From contig NZ_JAFDVD010000008.1 of NCBI RefSeq assembly GCF_016887965.1, forward strand, positions 248,001-312,000: DNA of 64,000 nt, written 5' to 3'. Positions within the stretch are counted from its first letter, which is position 1, and the number at the start of each line of letters is the position of its first letter. This DNA is from Phycicoccus sonneratiae (GTDB lineage: Bacteria > Actinomycetota > Actinomycetes > Actinomycetales > Dermatophilaceae). Shown here piece by piece: positions 1-7,948 of the stretch. The notes below the pieces were generated by a model. It had not been told where the DNA came from, did no database searches, and saw only the letters and a program-made list of their open reading frames with translations. Position numbers and translations under genes: made by a program.

Positions 1-404
1 GCCTCCTCGTCCGGGGCGCTGGTGGTGAGCAGCGCGAGCACGCCGGGGGCGGCGAGCGCCGCGCCGACGCCCTGGGCGGCGCGGGCCGCGACGAGCGCGC
101 CGGCCGTGGGTGCGAGGCCGCCGACGAAGGAGGCGATTGTGAAGAGGGCCAGGCCCACCTGGAAGGTGCGCAGCCGGCCGAGGACGTCGCCGAGCCGGCC
201 GCCGAGGAGCAGCAGGCCGCCGAAGGCGAGGGTGTAGCCGTTGAGGACCCACGAGAGGGTCGCCGGGCCGAAGCCCAGGTCCGTGGCGATGCGCGGCAGC
301 GCCACGTTCACCACGGTCGCGTCGAGCACGAGCATGAGCTGCGCGACGAGGACGATGAGGACCCCGGTCCGCGCCCGTCGCGCGGAGGTCTGGGAGTCAG
401 GCAA
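1..404 (-). CDS. MFS drug-efflux transporter (DHA2-like), N-terminal part, cut by window edge
   Basis: This is the first ~134 residues of a proton-driven multidrug exporter of the inner membrane; the rest lies outside the window. The visible protein starts with a short polar stretch, then a hydrophobic helix ending in the signature LVLDATVVNVALP, followed by the loop-2 motif GGRLGDVLGR. Both are typical of the 14-helix DHA2 family. No ATG is available, so I chose the TTG at 404, which has AGGGG seven bases upstream. It is divergent from the TetR gene at 515 and shares its operator region, so it is probably the repressed target. The substrate cannot be told from the sequence. Confidence 0.8.
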   Translation of the reverse strand, partial: MPDSQTSARRARTGVLIVLVAQLMLVLDATVVNVALPRIATDLGFGPATLSWVLNGYTLAFGGLLLLGGRLGDVLGRLRTFQVGLALFTIASFVGGLAPTAGALVAARAAQGVGAALAAPGVLALLTTSAPDEE

Positions 405-439
405 AGGAGTGCCCCTGTTCTGGCCCGGGTGGGCCGTCG

Positions 440-445
440 TACACT
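440..445 (+). promoter_or_regulatory. Candidate -10 box for the TetR gene
   Basis: TACACT lies just upstream of the first TetR palindrome, so a repressor bound there would cover the transcription start. I see no convincing -35 box. Confidence 0.4.
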
Positions 446-448
446 AGA

Positions 449-463
449 CGGAGAAGTTCTCCG
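449..463. promoter_or_regulatory. TetR operator O1
   Basis: CGGAGAAGTTCTCCG is a perfect 7+1+7 palindrome between the divergent exporter and TetR genes. Its outer half-sites match those of the second palindrome at 482. Confidence 0.75.
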
Positions 464-481
464 CTTGGCTTCACCAGCATA

Positions 482-496
482 CGGAGACTGTCTCCG
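482..496. promoter_or_regulatory. TetR operator O2
   Basis: CGGAGACTGTCTCCG is a second perfect 7+1+7 palindrome. It starts 33 bp after the first (about three helical turns) and ends just before the AAGGAGG ribosome site of the TetR gene. Confidence 0.75.
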
Positions 497-514
497 CTTT
501 GGCAAGGAGGAACC

Positions 515-1087
515 GTGCGCGCCGATGCGCAGAGGAACCGCGACCGGATCGTGGAGGTCGCCCGCGAGGTGTTCCGGGAGCAGGGCTACGACGCCTCGCT
601 CGACGAGATCGCCCGCCGGGCCGAGGTGGGACCGGGCACGCTCTACCGGCACTTCCCGCGCCGCGAGAACCTCGTCGATGCGGTGATGCAGGCCTGGGTC
701 GACCGTGTCGACGCCGCCGCCGACGTGGCGCTGTCCCGCACCGGGCCCCCCCGCGAGCGGCTCCTCGCCTGGTTCGAGGACTACGTCGGGCTCATCACGC
801 TGCACCGGGGCGGCGCCGTCAAGCTGACCTCCGCGCTCGGCGACGAGACCTCCCCCATCCGCACCAAGTGCCGCGTCCTCACCTCGGCGATGGGGCGGGT
901 GCTGGACAGCGAGCGACCCGCCCTCCGCGAGGGTGTCGACGACGTCCAGGTCTGCCGGCTCGTCGGCGGCGTCGCCACGGTCGCCGACTCCGGCGGCCTC
1001 GCGGCGGACCAGGTCCGCCCGATGCTCGGGGTGGTCGTCGACGGCGTCCTGGCCCTCGAGCGGGCGGGGGCCGTCCCCACCCCCTGA
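515..1087 (+). CDS. TetR/AcrR-family transcriptional repressor
   Basis: This 190-residue regulator has a helix-turn-helix at about residues 20-45 (LDEIARRAEVGPGTLYRHFPRRENL), the standard TetR DNA-binding domain, followed by an all-helical ligand-binding domain. The GTG start at 515 follows a strong AAGGAGG at 504-510. It is divergent from an efflux pump and faces two palindromes. By family precedent it represses both the pump and itself until an effector, probably a pump substrate, binds. The C-terminal domain does not reveal the ligand. Confidence 0.9.
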   Translation: MRADAQRNRDRIVEVAREVFREQGYDASLDEIARRAEVGPGTLYRHFPRRENLVDAVMQAWVDRVDAAADVALSRTGPPRERLLAWFEDYVGLITLHRGGAVKLTSALGDETSPIRTKCRVLTSAMGRVLDSERPALREGVDDVQVCRLVGGVATVADSGGLAADQVRPMLGVVVDGVLALERAGAVPTP

Positions 1088-1092
1088 CGGAC

Positions 1093-1098
1093 TAGGTT
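1093..1098 (+). promoter_or_regulatory. -10 box of a leaderless promoter (LOG-family gene)
   Basis: TAGGTT is followed by six bases and then the ATG at 1105, with no ribosome-binding site. Transcription would start at or next to the start codon. Confidence 0.55.
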
Positions 1099-1104
1099 CG
1101 CGGC

Positions 1105-2256
1105 ATGCGCGAGATCGAGACCCTGGCCGCCCTCGACGCGGCGCTCGCGGCCGGTGGCTCGCTACGCGGCCTGCGCCTCCAGGACCTCGACCTCACCGGC
1201 CGGGTCGACCGGCTGCTGGAGCGCGACGACGTCGAGGGCCTCGTCGTCCTCGGTGGCCGGCTGCCCGACGGGCTCGGCGAGCACCTGCGCCGGCACGGCG
1301 CGCTCGTCTTCCCCACCGACCCGCACGCCCCGGTCGACCCCTACCGCGCGAGCCTCTACTCCCCCGACGAGCTGTACGCCGGGCTGCGCGAGGCCGGGTA
1401 CGAGGCCACCCCGGACGCCCGCGCGTACCGCTGGTCCCGGGACGCCGGTGTGGGTCACGACGTCTTCGTCACCCTGCTCCGCGCGGTCCACGACGACTCC
1501 ATCGGCGACGCCCTGACCGACCTCCTCGACGGGCACCCCGTCGTCGGCGTCATGGGCGGGCACGCCCTCGCGCGCACCGACCCCGCCTTCGCCCGGGCCG
1601 CGGCGCTCGGCCACGCGCTGGCCCGCAACGGCCTGGTCGTCGCGACCGGCGGCGGGCCGGGGGCGATGGAGGCCGCCAACCTCGGGGCCCTCGCCCCGAC
1701 GAGCGAGGCGCTCGCCGACGCCGTCGAGGCCCTGCACGCGGTGCCGTCCTTCCACCCCGACGTGCGCGCCTGGGCCGCCCTCGCCCTCGAGGTCCGCGAG
1801 CGCCTCGGCTCCCTCGGGCCCCCGACCGGCGGTCGCCCGCACAGCATCGGCATCCCCACGTGGTTCTACGGCCACGAGCCGCCCAACGTCTTCTGCGACG
1901 GCATCGCGAAGTTCTTCTCCAACGCCATCCGCGAGGACGGGCTGCTCGCGCGGTGCACCGCCGGGGTCGTCGTCCTCGAGGGCGCCGCGGGCACGGTGCA
2001 GGAGGTCTTCCAGGCCGCGACCCGGCTGTACTACGCGACCGAGCCCGGCGACGGCACCCCGCTCCCCCGGCTGGTCCTCGTCGGCCGGAGGCACTGGACC
2101 GAGACGGTCCCGGTCTGGCCGGCCCTCGCCGCGCTCGGGGCGGGCCGCGAGATGGCCGGGCGCATCCACCTCGTCGACGACGTCACCGAGGCCGCCGGCG
2201 TCCTCACGACCGGGGCGCCACAGGAGCCGGCTCGTCGCGGCCCGGCAGCACCATGA
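1105..2256 (+). CDS. LOG-family nucleotide-binding (lysine decarboxylase-like) protein
   Basis: This is a 383-residue Rossmann-fold protein of the LOG / 'lysine decarboxylase-like' family, whose characterised members release bases from nucleoside 5'-monophosphates. The N-terminal ~140 residues are an extra region. The core begins near VVGVMGGHALAR, with the family motif GGGPGAMEAAN at about residues 186-196. The second motif, normally PGGxGTxxE, reads GAAGTVQE here, so the glycine pair is altered but the glutamate is kept. LOG proteins proper are ~190 residues, so this belongs to the larger, uncharacterised subgroup. It has its own leaderless promoter. The 3' end overlaps the convergent gene at 2204 by 53 bp. 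Confidence 0.75.
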   Translation: MREIETLAALDAALAAGGSLRGLRLQDLDLTGRVDRLLERDDVEGLVVLGGRLPDGLGEHLRRHGALVFPTDPHAPVDPYRASLYSPDELYAGLREAGYEATPDARAYRWSRDAGVGHDVFVTLLRAVHDDSIGDALTDLLDGHPVVGVMGGHALARTDPAFARAAALGHALARNGLVVATGGGPGAMEAANLGALAPTSEALADAVEALHAVPSFHPDVRAWAALALEVRERLGSLGPPTGGRPHSIGIPTWFYGHEPPNVFCDGIAKFFSNAIREDGLLARCTAGVVVLEGAAGTVQEVFQAATRLYYATEPGDGTPLPRLVLVGRRHWTETVPVWPALAALGAGREMAGRIHLVDDVTEAAGVLTTGAPQEPARRGPAAP

Positions 2257-2743
2257 GGGTCGCCGTGACGACGAACCCGAAGGGCACGAGCAGGAAGAGC
2301 TGCCACCACGGGCTCTGACCCGCGTCGCGCAGGCGGCGGGTGCCCGCGGCGAGGAGCGGGACGAGGCAGAGGACCCCGACGAACGCCCCGAGCCGGTCGT
2401 CGAGGGCCGCCGGCGCGCCGACGACGACGACCGCGGCGAGGACGAGGAACCAGTACTCGGAGCGGCTGGCCCGCCCCTCGAACGAGGACCAGCCCCGCGC
2501 ACCGAGGCGCAGGGCCTCGGCGAACGTCACCTCGGGTGCGGGTGCACCGGCCGCCTCGCCGGGGGCCGCGTCGGCCAGGACCTCGGGCTCGACGCCCAGC
2601 GCCGCGGCGAGGGCCGCCGTCGTGGCCCGGCCGGCCGGGCGCCCGCCCTCCACCCGCTGGACGGTGCGCACGCTGACGCCGCTGGCGTCGGCCAGCTCCT
2701 CCTGGCTCCAGCCGCGGCGGACCCGCTCCTCACGAAGGCTCAC
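2204..2743 (-). CDS. XRE-type helix-turn-helix protein fused to a DUF805 membrane domain
   Basis: The N-terminal ~60 residues form a Cro/C1-type helix-turn-helix (LREERVRRGWSQEELADASG, then VSVRTVQRVEGG). The C-terminal half is a DUF805 membrane domain with the family hallmark WSSFEGRASRSEYW followed by three or four hydrophobic helices. DUF805 proteins are small membrane proteins of unknown role, and the DNA-binding fusion suggests a membrane-tethered regulator. I chose GTG 2743, just before the DNA-binding domain; an in-frame start at 2785 would add 14 unlikely residues. Its last 53 bp overlap the convergent LOG gene in a different frame, so both 3' ends are under double coding constraint. 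Confidence 0.75.
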   Translation of the reverse strand: MSLREERVRRGWSQEELADASGVSVRTVQRVEGGRPAGRATTAALAAALGVEPEVLADAAPGEAAGAPAPEVTFAEALRLGARGWSSFEGRASRSEYWFLVLAAVVVVGAPAALDDRLGAFVGVLCLVPLLAAGTRRLRDAGQSPWWQLFLLVPFGFVVTATLMVLPGRDEPAPVAPRS

Positions 2744-2824
2744 GCCGCCAGTCTGGCCGAGGCAGGGCCGCCACCACCACGACACGGGGCCGCCACCTGC
2801 CCGACGGACGAGGGCGCCGGCCCG

Positions 2825-4006
2825 TCAGGGACGCGTCAGCAGGACGATGCCGAGGCACATCTCGTCGGTCGTGCCCTCGCCCCAGACGACGTAGCGCTCG
2901 CGCTGCCCGGCGAAGGCCGGCAGCCGGTCGCGCAGCGACTGGTCGTGGCGGCAGGTGACGGTGATGGTGTCACCCGCGGCGACCCGCACCGGCTTCTCCA
3001 GGGGGATGCTCCCCTGGTCGTCGAAGTCGTAGTTCGCCACGTCGAGCACCCGCTGGGCCGTCGTCGAGCCCTTGTCGACGTCGACGGTGATGGCCCGGCC
3101 GAGCAGGTGCATGTGGCCGGCGACGGCACGGATGGTGCCGGGCTCGCGGACCGTGCGCGAACAGCTCTGCACCGGACCCGGGACCACGGGGCCGCACAGC
3201 CAGTGCAGCATGTCGGCGGTGGCCGGTCGCTCGTCGAAGCGTCGCGACACGTCGGCGACCGACACCGCCCGGCTGCAGGTGCCGGCCGTGCGGTTGTCGC
3301 GGCAGGGCAGCTCGACCGGGGCGGGCAGCAGCATCGTGTCGAGCGCCTTCTTCGGGCTGCCCTCGGCCTCGGACAGGCGCAGCCGCACGGTGCTGCGGTC
3401 GGTGCCCGAGCCGGCGAGCAGGTTGTAGTGCATCTGGACGACGAGGCGGCTGCCGGCCTCGAGCGGGATGCCGATGTCCTTCGCCATCACCCGCTCGCCC
3501 CCTCCGGGCGCCCAGGCCCCCACCCAGTCGGCGTCGTCGAGGTCGACCCCGACGCCCTGGATCCCGCTGCCGCCGAAGCAGGTCCAGCCGTCGCCGGGCT
3601 CGGCGGCGTCGAGGCGCTCCGCCTCGCCGACGTCCTTCGGGGCGACGCGGGAGACGATGACGTGGTGCACGAGCGCCGCGTTGTCCGGGCGGATGTCGAC
3701 GCCGCTGACCAGCTGGTCGGTGGTGAGCCCGGGGTCGACGAGGAAGCAGCGGTAGTCGTCGGTGCCCTTCGGCGTGGGGGCCTTCGGGGTGTAGGCGGAC
3801 GGGAGCCGGACCTCGACGAAGCGCTCCCCGGCGCGGAGCGGGACGTCGGCCTTCGTCGGTGTCGCCGACGGCGTGGCGGCGGCCGCGTCGTGCGCCGCGT
3901 CGTGCGAGCTCTTGTCCTGCAGGCTCGCCGGGAGGTCGGCCGAGGACGCGCAGCCGCCGAGGGCCGTGGCGAGGACCACGGCGCATCCCAGCAGGCGACG
4001 TCGCAT
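2825..4006 (-). CDS. Secreted lipoprotein, copper type II monooxygenase-like (PHM fold)
   Basis: This 393-residue lipoprotein has a signal peptide ending in the lipobox ALGGC (Cys19). The body resembles copper type II, ascorbate-dependent monooxygenases (peptidylglycine hydroxylase and dopamine hydroxylase fold). All six expected copper ligands can be placed: His114-His115 and His193 for one copper, and His298, His300 and Met383 (in DEMC) for the other. An extracytoplasmic copper oxidoreductase is the likely role; the substrate is unknown. ATG 4006 fits the signal peptide and sits six bases from a -10 box. An in-frame upstream extension to 4291 lies antisense to rlmN and was rejected. No copper-handling gene is nearby. 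Confidence 0.75.
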   Translation of the reverse strand: MRRRLLGCAVVLATALGGCASSADLPASLQDKSSHDAAHDAAAATPSATPTKADVPLRAGERFVEVRLPSAYTPKAPTPKGTDDYRCFLVDPGLTTDQLVSGVDIRPDNAALVHHVIVSRVAPKDVGEAERLDAAEPGDGWTCFGGSGIQGVGVDLDDADWVGAWAPGGGERVMAKDIGIPLEAGSRLVVQMHYNLLAGSGTDRSTVRLRLSEAEGSPKKALDTMLLPAPVELPCRDNRTAGTCSRAVSVADVSRRFDERPATADMLHWLCGPVVPGPVQSCSRTVREPGTIRAVAGHMHLLGRAITVDVDKGSTTAQRVLDVANYDFDDQGSIPLEKPVRVAAGDTITVTCRHDQSLRDRLPAFAGQRERYVVWGEGTTDEMCLGIVLLTRP

Positions 4007-4012
4007 GTGCGG

Positions 4013-4018
4013 AGCGTA
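4013..4018 (-). promoter_or_regulatory. -10 box of a leaderless promoter (copper lipoprotein)
   Basis: On the minus strand TACGCT is followed by CCGCAC and then the ATG at 4006, the same six-base spacing as at the other leaderless starts in this window. Confidence 0.55.
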
Positions 4019-4061
4019 GCCCGGCGGGTCGGTGCCGGTCAGCCGGTGCGCGCCGGTCGGG

Positions 4062-5264
4062 TCAGGCGGTCGAGGCGGCGAGCTGGCCGCAGGCACCGTC
4101 GATCTCCGAGCCGCGGGTGTCGCGCACGGTCGTGGGGATGCCGTGCGCGCGCAGCCGCTCGACGAACTGCTGCTCCACCCCGCGGCGCGAGGCCGTCCAC
4201 TTCGACCCCGGCGTGGGGTTGAGCGGGATCGGGTTGACGTGCACCCACCCCCGTCCGCGCGCGGCGAGCTTCTCGCCGAGCAGGTCGGCACGCCAGGCCT
4301 GGTCGTTGATGTCGCGGATCAGGGCGTACTCGATGCTCACCCGGCGCCCGGTCGCCTCGTAGTACCGGTACGCGGCGTCGATGGCCTCGTCGACCTTCCA
4401 CCGCGTGTTGATGGGCACGAGCTCGTCGCGCAGCTCGTCGTCCGGGGCGTGGAGCGAGAGGGCGAGGGTGACCGGGATGCCCTCGGCCGCGAGCCGGTCG
4501 ATGCCGGGGACGAGCCCGACCGACGACATCGTGATGCCGCGGGCCGAGATGCCGAGCCCCGACGGCGGCGCCTCGGTGAGCCGGCGGATGGCGCCGATCG
4601 CCGCCTTGTAGTTGGCCAGCGCCTCCCCCATCCCCATGAAGACGACGTTGCTGACGCGGGTGGGACCCGACGGCTCGGCGGAGTCGTCGGCCTCCTCGCC
4701 GAGGCCGGCGCCGGCGGTGGGCGCACCGATCTCGGGGAGGCCGCCGTGGCGGAGCAGCCGGGCGGCGGCGACGACCTGCTCGACGATCTCGCCGGCCGAC
4801 ATGTTGCGGGTCAGGCCCTCCTGCCCGGTGGCGCAGAACGGGCAGTTCATCCCGCAGCCGGCCTGGCTGGAGATGCAGACGGTGACCCGGTGGGGGTAGC
4901 GCATGAGGACAGACTCGACGAGCGCGCCGTCGAAGAGCCGCCACACCTGCTTGACCGTGGCGCCCTCGTCGGCGGTGATCGAGCGCACCGGGGTGAGCAG
5001 CGGCGGGAGGAGGTCGCGGACGAGGTCGTCGCGCACCGCCTTCGGCAGGTCGGTCATCTCCTCCGGGGCGTCGACGAGCCGCTCGAAGTAGTGGGTCGAG
5101 AGCTGGTTGGCCCGGAAGGCCGGGTGGCCGAGGGCGGCCACCGCCTCGCGGCGCTCCTCGACGGACAGGTCGGCCAGGTGGCGCGGCGGCTTGCCCCGGC
5201 GCGGGGCGACCATCGTCAGCTGGCCGGGGACGGGGCGGGTCGAGGGCTCGGGCGCATCGGACAT
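4062..5264 (-). CDS. rlmN: Dual-specificity RNA methyltransferase RlmN
   Basis: RlmN is a radical-SAM enzyme that methylates C2 of A2503 in 23S rRNA and A37 in some tRNAs. The 400-residue protein has the radical-SAM cluster Cys137-x3-Cys141-x2-Cys144 (CGMNCPFC). The two mechanistic cysteines are also present: Cys130 in VTVCISSQ and Cys392 in the C-terminal ACGQL. A hydrophilic insert of about 30 residues follows the SAM domain's first third. ATG 5264 was chosen because upstream in-frame residues are low-complexity and not conserved. A GACAAT hexamer nine bases upstream may be its -10 box. It stands alone, downstream of the cdsA cluster. Confidence 0.95.
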   Translation of the reverse strand: MSDAPEPSTRPVPGQLTMVAPRRGKPPRHLADLSVEERREAVAALGHPAFRANQLSTHYFERLVDAPEEMTDLPKAVRDDLVRDLLPPLLTPVRSITADEGATVKQVWRLFDGALVESVLMRYPHRVTVCISSQAGCGMNCPFCATGQEGLTRNMSAGEIVEQVVAAARLLRHGGLPEIGAPTAGAGLGEEADDSAEPSGPTRVSNVVFMGMGEALANYKAAIGAIRRLTEAPPSGLGISARGITMSSVGLVPGIDRLAAEGIPVTLALSLHAPDDELRDELVPINTRWKVDEAIDAAYRYYEATGRRVSIEYALIRDINDQAWRADLLGEKLAARGRGWVHVNPIPLNPTPGSKWTASRRGVEQQFVERLRAHGIPTTVRDTRGSEIDGACGQLAASTA

Positions 5265-5441
5265 GACCGCACGATTGTCGCAGGTCGTCGAGCGGCTCCC
5301 GCCCGCCGGACCCCGCCACCCGGCCCGGCCCCCTACACCGGCCCGGCCGGCGCGCGGCCCCACGGCACACCACCCTGTCCGTTCGGTGGATTCCGCCGAT
5401 CGGCCACGCGGACGAGCCCGGTGGCTTTACCCTTCCTTTAA

Positions 5442-5465
5442 CTTCGCTCCGCAGGGGGAGCGAAG
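5442..5465 (+). other. Stem-loop in the 5' leader of the gene at 5486
   Basis: CTTCGCTCC (5442-5450) and GGAGCGAAG (5457-5465) pair perfectly across a six-base loop. A TACCCT (5428-5433) could serve as -10, which would put the stem at the 5' end of the message. It may protect the transcript or be a regulatory hairpin. Confidence 0.45.
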
Positions 5466-5485
5466 ATGCAGGGAAAGGCACGGCC

Positions 5486-6325
5486 ATGGGCCTGTTCGAT
5501 CGCTGGCGCGCGCCCGCAGGGGGTTCCGCCCAGTCCACCACCACCTCGCCGACCGTCCGTCGTCCGCTCCTCCCGGTGCCCGACGTCGACGCCGACGGCC
5601 CGTCGCTCGACGAGGCGGTGCGCGCCCACCTCGAGCGGCTCACCGCCGCGGCCGAGACCGACGTCGACGCGCTGACCACCGAGCAGTTCGACGCCGCGCT
5701 CACCTCGCGCCTCGTCGCCCGCGACCGCGTGCACGGCACCGGCCTCGGCTTCTCGTACGCGGTGCCGTTCACCGAGCACATCGACGAGGTCCTCACCCTC
5801 GACCTCCCGACGACGGTCGTCACCCTCCCCGACTCGCGGATCGCCGCGACCCGGCGCCAGGTCTCGACGCTCCTGGAGATCGGGCGCAGCAACCTCGTGC
5901 GCGAGATGGAGCGCGCCGACGTCGAGGTCGTCCGGCTCGGCTCCGGGCGCCGCTCGGTCACCGCGCTCGTCGGCGACTCGGCCTACACCGCCTCGTTCGC
6001 CCGCTTCCTCCTCGACGCCGTCGACCTGTGGCTGCCGGGCGCCGACCTCCACGGCGGGCTCGTCTTCGCGATGCCGCACCGCCACGCGCTCGTGCTCCAG
6101 ACCTGCGCGACGCAGGCCGAGACGCGGCTCGCGCTCGACCTCGTGCCCTCGCTCGCCGCGGAGATGTTCGACGACGGCACCGGGCCGGTCTCGCCGCACG
6201 TCTACCACTGGTACCACCGCGAGATCACCTGCCTCACCGAGGAGCAGGCCGACGGCTCGCTCGAGGTGCGCCCGACCCCGCTCGTCGAGGGGATGCTCGG
6301 CCGCGGGGGCCGCCGGGCCAGCTGA
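5486..6325 (+). CDS. Conserved protein of unknown function (279 residues)
   Basis: I do not recognise this protein with confidence. It is a soluble-looking, acidic, 279-residue protein with no signal peptide, no membrane helix and only two cysteines. The middle part (IGRSNLVREME, then SAYTASFARFLLDAVDLWLPG, then GGLVFAMPHRHALVL) has a faint resemblance to the DUF1444/YtpQ pattern, but that is a guess. ATG 5486 is preceded by AAGG at a weak spacing and by a leader with a stable hairpin. It is monocistronic, and a strong shared terminator separates it from cdsA. The N-terminal ~35 residues are low-complexity. Confidence 0.7.
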   Translation: MGLFDRWRAPAGGSAQSTTTSPTVRRPLLPVPDVDADGPSLDEAVRAHLERLTAAAETDVDALTTEQFDAALTSRLVARDRVHGTGLGFSYAVPFTEHIDEVLTLDLPTTVVTLPDSRIAATRRQVSTLLEIGRSNLVREMERADVEVVRLGSGRRSVTALVGDSAYTASFARFLLDAVDLWLPGADLHGGLVFAMPHRHALVLQTCATQAETRLALDLVPSLAAEMFDDGTGPVSPHVYHWYHREITCLTEEQADGSLEVRPTPLVEGMLGRGGRRAS

Positions 6326-6330
6326 AGCCG

Positions 6331-6365
6331 CCCGGGCCCGGTGCCGCGAACCCACCGGGCCCGGG
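6331..6365. terminator. Bidirectional terminator between the unknown gene and cdsA
   Basis: CCCGGGCCCGGTG (6331-6343) and CACCGGGCCCGGG (6353-6365) form a perfect 13-bp stem with a nine-base loop, midway between two convergent genes. There is no T-run, as is usual for actinobacterial hairpin terminators. Confidence 0.7.
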
Positions 6366-6386
6366 TCGCTCCTCCGTGCCGCCGGC

Positions 6387-7304
6387 TCAGCCGCCGGGGA
6401 CGAACCAGAGGAGCAGCGCCCAGGCCACGGGTGCGACGACGACGAGCGAGTCGAGGCGGTCCATGAGGCCGCCGTGGCCGGGCAGCAGCGTGCCCATGTC
6501 CTTGATGCCGAGGTCGCGCTTGATGCTCGACTCGATGAGGTCGCCCGTGGTCGCCGCCCCCGCGGCCACGGCACCGAGCACGGCCCCGGCCCACCAGGCG
6601 CCGTCGAGGAGCAGCGGCAGCGCCACGGCGCCGACGACCGCGCAGGTGAGCACCGAGCCGGCGAAGCCCTCCCACGACTTCTTCGGGCTGAGCGACGGGG
6701 CCATCGGGTGCTTCCCGAACACGACACCGACGGCGTAGCCGCCGATGTCGGAGAAGACCGTGACGAGCACGAACGTGATGATCCGCTGCCGCCCGTCGTC
6801 CGGCGAGGCGAGCATCAGCGACGCGAAGCCCCCGAGGAAGACGGGGTAGAACACGACGAGGGCGGACGCCGCGAGGTCGCGTGCCGCCCCCGCGAGGCCG
6901 TCGGCCACCCGCCACACGAGCATCCCGACGACGGTGAGCCCGAAGGTGACGACGAGCGCCTCGGCACCGCGCAGGTAGGCAGCGGCGATCATCCCGACGG
7001 CGCCGAGCACGAGCGGCACGAGCGGCACGCGGATGCCCCTGGTCGCCACCGCGCGGCGGACCTCCCACGCCCCGAGCACCATCGCCGCGATGACGACGAC
7101 GAGGAAGGCGCGCGCGTCGAGGACGAGGGTGGCGATGACGACCGCGCCGAGGAGCAGCCCGACGCCGATCGCCGCCCGCAGGTCGCGCCCGGCCCGCGGG
7201 GTGCGGCGGGGCGCCTCCTCGGGTGCGGCGTCGGAGTCGGCCGCGACGTCGGCGTCGGCCGGGACGTCGGTGTCGGGGTCGGGAGCGGGCGGGGCGTCGG
7301 GCAT
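6387..7304 (-). CDS. cdsA: Phosphatidate cytidylyltransferase
   Basis: CdsA makes CDP-diacylglycerol from phosphatidate and CTP, the branch point of phospholipid synthesis, in the cytoplasmic membrane. The 305-residue protein has a ~50-residue acidic, proline-rich cytoplasmic tail, about eight hydrophobic helices, and near the C-terminus the family signature SSIKRDLGIKDMGTLLPGHG followed by G-x-M-D-R. ATG 7304 lies 7 bp after the frr stop codon, so the two are co-transcribed. The order pyrH-frr-cdsA is conserved in many bacteria. Confidence 0.95.
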   Translation of the reverse strand: MPDAPPAPDPDTDVPADADVAADSDAAPEEAPRRTPRAGRDLRAAIGVGLLLGAVVIATLVLDARAFLVVVIAAMVLGAWEVRRAVATRGIRVPLVPLVLGAVGMIAAAYLRGAEALVVTFGLTVVGMLVWRVADGLAGAARDLAASALVVFYPVFLGGFASLMLASPDDGRQRIITFVLVTVFSDIGGYAVGVVFGKHPMAPSLSPKKSWEGFAGSVLTCAVVGAVALPLLLDGAWWAGAVLGAVAAGAATTGDLIESSIKRDLGIKDMGTLLPGHGGLMDRLDSLVVVAPVAWALLLWFVPGG

Positions 7305-7311
7305 CGTCGGG

Positions 7312-7869
7312 TCAGACCTCGAGGAGCTCGGCTTCCTTGTGCTTGAGCAGGTCGTCGACCTGGTCGACGTGCCGCTTGGTGACCGCCTCGAGCTCCTTCT
7401 CGGCCCGGGTGCCCTCGTCCTCCCCGACCTCACCGTCCTTGACGAGCTTCTCGAGGCTCGTCTTGGCGCTGCGGCGGACGTTGCGGATGGAGACGCGCGC
7501 CTCCTCGGCCTCGGTGTGCGCCATCTTCACGTACTCGCGACGGCGCTCCTCGGTGAGCAGCGGCATGGTGCAGCGGATGATGTTGCCGTCGTTGCTCGGG
7601 TTGACGCCGAGGTCGGCCTGCTGGATGGCCTTCTCGATGGCGTGCATCGAGCCCTTGTCGAACGGGCTGATGATGATGGTGCGGGCCTCGGGGGTCTGGA
7701 ACGACGCGAGCTGCTGGAGCGGGGTCGGGGCGCCGTAGTAGTCGACCATGACCTTCTGGAACATGCCCGGGTGCGCCCGGCCGGTGCGGATGCCGGCGAA
7801 GTTCTCCTTGGCGACCTCGACGGCCTTCTCCATCTTCTCCTCGGCCTCGAACAAGGTCTCGTCGATCAT
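7312..7869 (-). CDS. frr: Ribosome recycling factor
   Basis: RRF works with EF-G to split the post-termination ribosome. The 185-residue length is typical, as are the motifs [11 protein letters not shown] near residues 24-34, [14 protein letters not shown], and the C-terminal helix with [10 protein letters not shown]. The ATG at 7869 has a strong AAGGAGAAC upstream. It sits between pyrH and cdsA in the standard order and overlaps neither. Confidence 0.97.
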   Translation of the reverse strand: MIDETLFEAEEKMEKAVEVAKENFAGIRTGRAHPGMFQKVMVDYYGAPTPLQQLASFQTPEARTIIISPFDKGSMHAIEKAIQQADLGVNPSNDGNIIRCTMPLLTEERRREYVKMAHTEAEEARVSIRNVRRSAKTSLEKLVKDGEVGEDEGTRAEKELEAVTKRHVDQVDDLLKHKEAELLEV

Positions 7870-7948
7870 CGGGGTCGTTCTCCTTCGGTCGGCGGCGCCG
7901 GCGCGGCGCTGCGGGTCCAGTGTGTCAGGCGGGCTCGGGGAGAGCGGC

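Noticed and set aside
4007-4291. In-frame N-terminal extension of the copper lipoprotein
   Set aside because: The extension lies antisense to the 3' end of rlmN and would bury the lipobox; ATG 4006 gives a perfect lipoprotein signal.
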